64,000 nt of DNA from Pseudoalteromonas spongiae UST010723-006. Its GTDB lineage: Bacteria > Pseudomonadota > Gammaproteobacteria > Enterobacterales > Alteromonadaceae. The position numbers were made by a program, and so were the translations under genes. The stretch's first letter is position 1. Each line of letters starts with the position of its first letter. The notes under the pieces are model-generated. The model was given only the letters and a program-made list of their open reading frames with translations, did not search any database and was not told the DNA's origin. Location: positions 1,302,001 to 1,366,000 of the forward strand of contig NZ_CP011040.1 in the NCBI RefSeq assembly GCF_000238255.3, written 5' to 3'. This document shows, piece by piece, positions 63,181 to 64,000 of the stretch.

Positions 63181-64000
63181 TCAGGTCTTGCTTTGTGCAA
63201 CAGCTCGGCTAACTGTGGAGTAATGCACACCAAAATAATTAGCTATTTCTATCATGGAATAACCACCTGACAAGTAAGCCTGTGCCATCGCTAATTTGAT
63301 GTTAAGGCTTGTCGACTCATAATAACTTAGCGGTTTAGCCTTTGGCCTAACTTGTTTCTTTGGTACTTCATTTAAAACAACGTCTACATCGCTTTGAATA
63401 GCACTTTTATGTTTTTCAACAAACTCCTCATCGCCCAGATAAATTTGGCTTTTCAGGTTTTGCCAAATATTAACCTCCTTCCCTTGTGCTACAAAGTGTT
63501 TATAGCGCTCAATAGCTTCAAGCTTAGTTGTTTCAAACATACGCAGTAATGCATCGACAGCCAACCATTCTGGAGCTTCTCGCATACCTGTTGTTTCATG
63601 ATAACTACTCCACAGCCATTCACTAGGATGGTCAACCATACCTTTCGCCCTAACAGGATTTAAAACAATATATCGACACAATTCGAGTAAATAACTATCT
63701 TTATCCACCAGGATGCTTTTATAGCGCCCCTGAAATAAGTGCCCTACTCGTTGATAGTTTCGATTAAAACGTTGTGTATAAACACCATTTAGCTGTCTCA
63801 TACCTTTAGACAAATTAGCATCGAGTGTTTCAATCAATAAGTGGTAGTGATTCGTCATCAAGCAATAAGCATGAATTACCCAATTGTAACGTTCACAAAC
63901 AACACTAAGTACTTCAATGAAAGTGGAAAAATCTGATTCATTGCGGAAGATAGGCTTTCGCTCATTGCCACGAGACGTAACATGGTAAAGCGCACCTGCA
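63181..64000 (-). CDS. IS200-like/REP-associated tyrosine transposase, 5' end outside window
   Basis: About 273 residues visible, continuing past the right edge. Y1-transposase landmarks: GALYHVTSRGNERKPIFRNE, the HUH motif MTNHYHLLIE, GMRQLNGVYTQRFNRNY with the catalytic Tyr, and GHLFQGRYKSILVDKDSYL. The C-terminus adds a helix-turn-helix (GGYSMIEIANYFGVHYSTVSRAV) as in RAYT-type proteins. It should nick single-stranded DNA at REP hairpins. The 3' flank (GGATCATGGGGTCAGG) is REP-like, and two 3'-end relics of the same gene lie at 54.9 kb. Confidence 0.88.
   Translation of the reverse strand, partial: AGALYHVTSRGNERKPIFRNESDFSTFIEVLSVVCERYNWVIHAYCLMTNHYHLLIETLDANLSKGMRQLNGVYTQRFNRNYQRVGHLFQGRYKSILVDKDSYLLELCRYIVLNPVRAKGMVDHPSEWLWSSYHETTGMREAPEWLAVDALLRMFETTKLEAIERYKHFVAQGKEVNIWQNLKSQIYLGDEEFVEKHKSAIQSDVDVVLNEVPKKQVRPKAKPLSYYESTSLNIKLAMAQAYLSGGYSMIEIANYFGVHYSTVSRAVAQSKT

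Noticed and set aside
62975..63223. 82-residue plus-strand frame
   Set aside because: It runs through the REP-like motif, the CCCACTTTAATT repeat and antisense to the transposase end; no RBS or family resemblance.

Overview
The window looks like the chromosome of a marine gammaproteobacterium of the order Alteromonadales, most likely Pseudoalteromonas or a close relative. This is inferred from the moderately AT-rich composition, the many secreted and lipoprotein genes (S41 peptidases, arylsulfatase, PKD-like and LRR lipoproteins), a TonB-dependent siderophore receptor, an Acr3-type ars operon and a yjfIJKLMC operon. No rRNA, tRNA, CRISPR array or prophage is visible.

Layout. 0-10.3 kb: an acyltransferase, a DUF3750 lipoprotein, a cluster of two paralogous 46-residue membrane peptides plus a 16-residue basic peptide, an S41 peptidase, a DUF418 membrane protein, a hotdog thioesterase, a large lipoprotein with an RCC1-like Cys-paired C-terminus, PpiC and a periplasmic SBP-like protein. 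10.8-19.4 kb: a secreted unknown, an arylsulfatase, small membrane proteins, and two ECF sigma loci (sigma plus 4-TM protein; YfbK-like vWA lipoprotein plus sigma plus anti-sigma). 19.8-27.5 kb: a PKD/LVIVD lipoprotein, a coupled pair (CBM5/12 protein and alpha/beta-hydrolase-KTSC protein), and a Fur-box-preceded siderophore receptor. 28.0-32.1 kb: yjfIJKLMC in the same gene order as Escherichia coli, with a strong hairpin between yjfJ and yjfK. 32.4-34.8 kb: a DUF6471 protein and arsR-acr3-arsC with a palindromic operator. 35-44.2 kb: AraC and LysR regulators, two more S41 peptidases, a PD40 propeller lipoprotein and an esterase. 44.5-46.5 kb: a CesT-like chaperone next to a 467-residue protein without signal peptide that looks like its effector, with no secretion apparatus in view. 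46.7-51.1 kb: a double retropepsin-like protease, a BaeSR-like two-component system and a DUF2846-like lipoprotein.

51.1-64 kb is an accessory, repeat-rich stretch. It has a frameshifted 5' stub of an RtcB-family gene, a tight four-gene operon (SF0329-like, DUF2199, membrane hydrolase, NERD plus zinc ribbon), an LRR lipoprotein, a second LysR/NTF2-like module, an isolated asparagine synthetase and an IS200-like/RAYT transposase running off the right edge. Two truncated copies of that transposase's 3' end lie at 54.9 kb, and the start of a different Y1-type transposase is fused to an orphaned gene tail at 60.2-60.5 kb. REP-like palindromes (CCCCATTGATT / ATGGGGTCA type) and a composite hairpin-plus-REP element recur here and at 42, 44 and 50 kb.

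Most promising for new biology: the tandem microprotein cluster (2.5-2.9 kb), the orphan chaperone/effector pair (44.5-46.5 kb), the four-gene NERD operon bounded by repeat debris, and the composite hairpin/REP family with its likely RAYT. All functions are inferred from sequence reading; no database search was possible.
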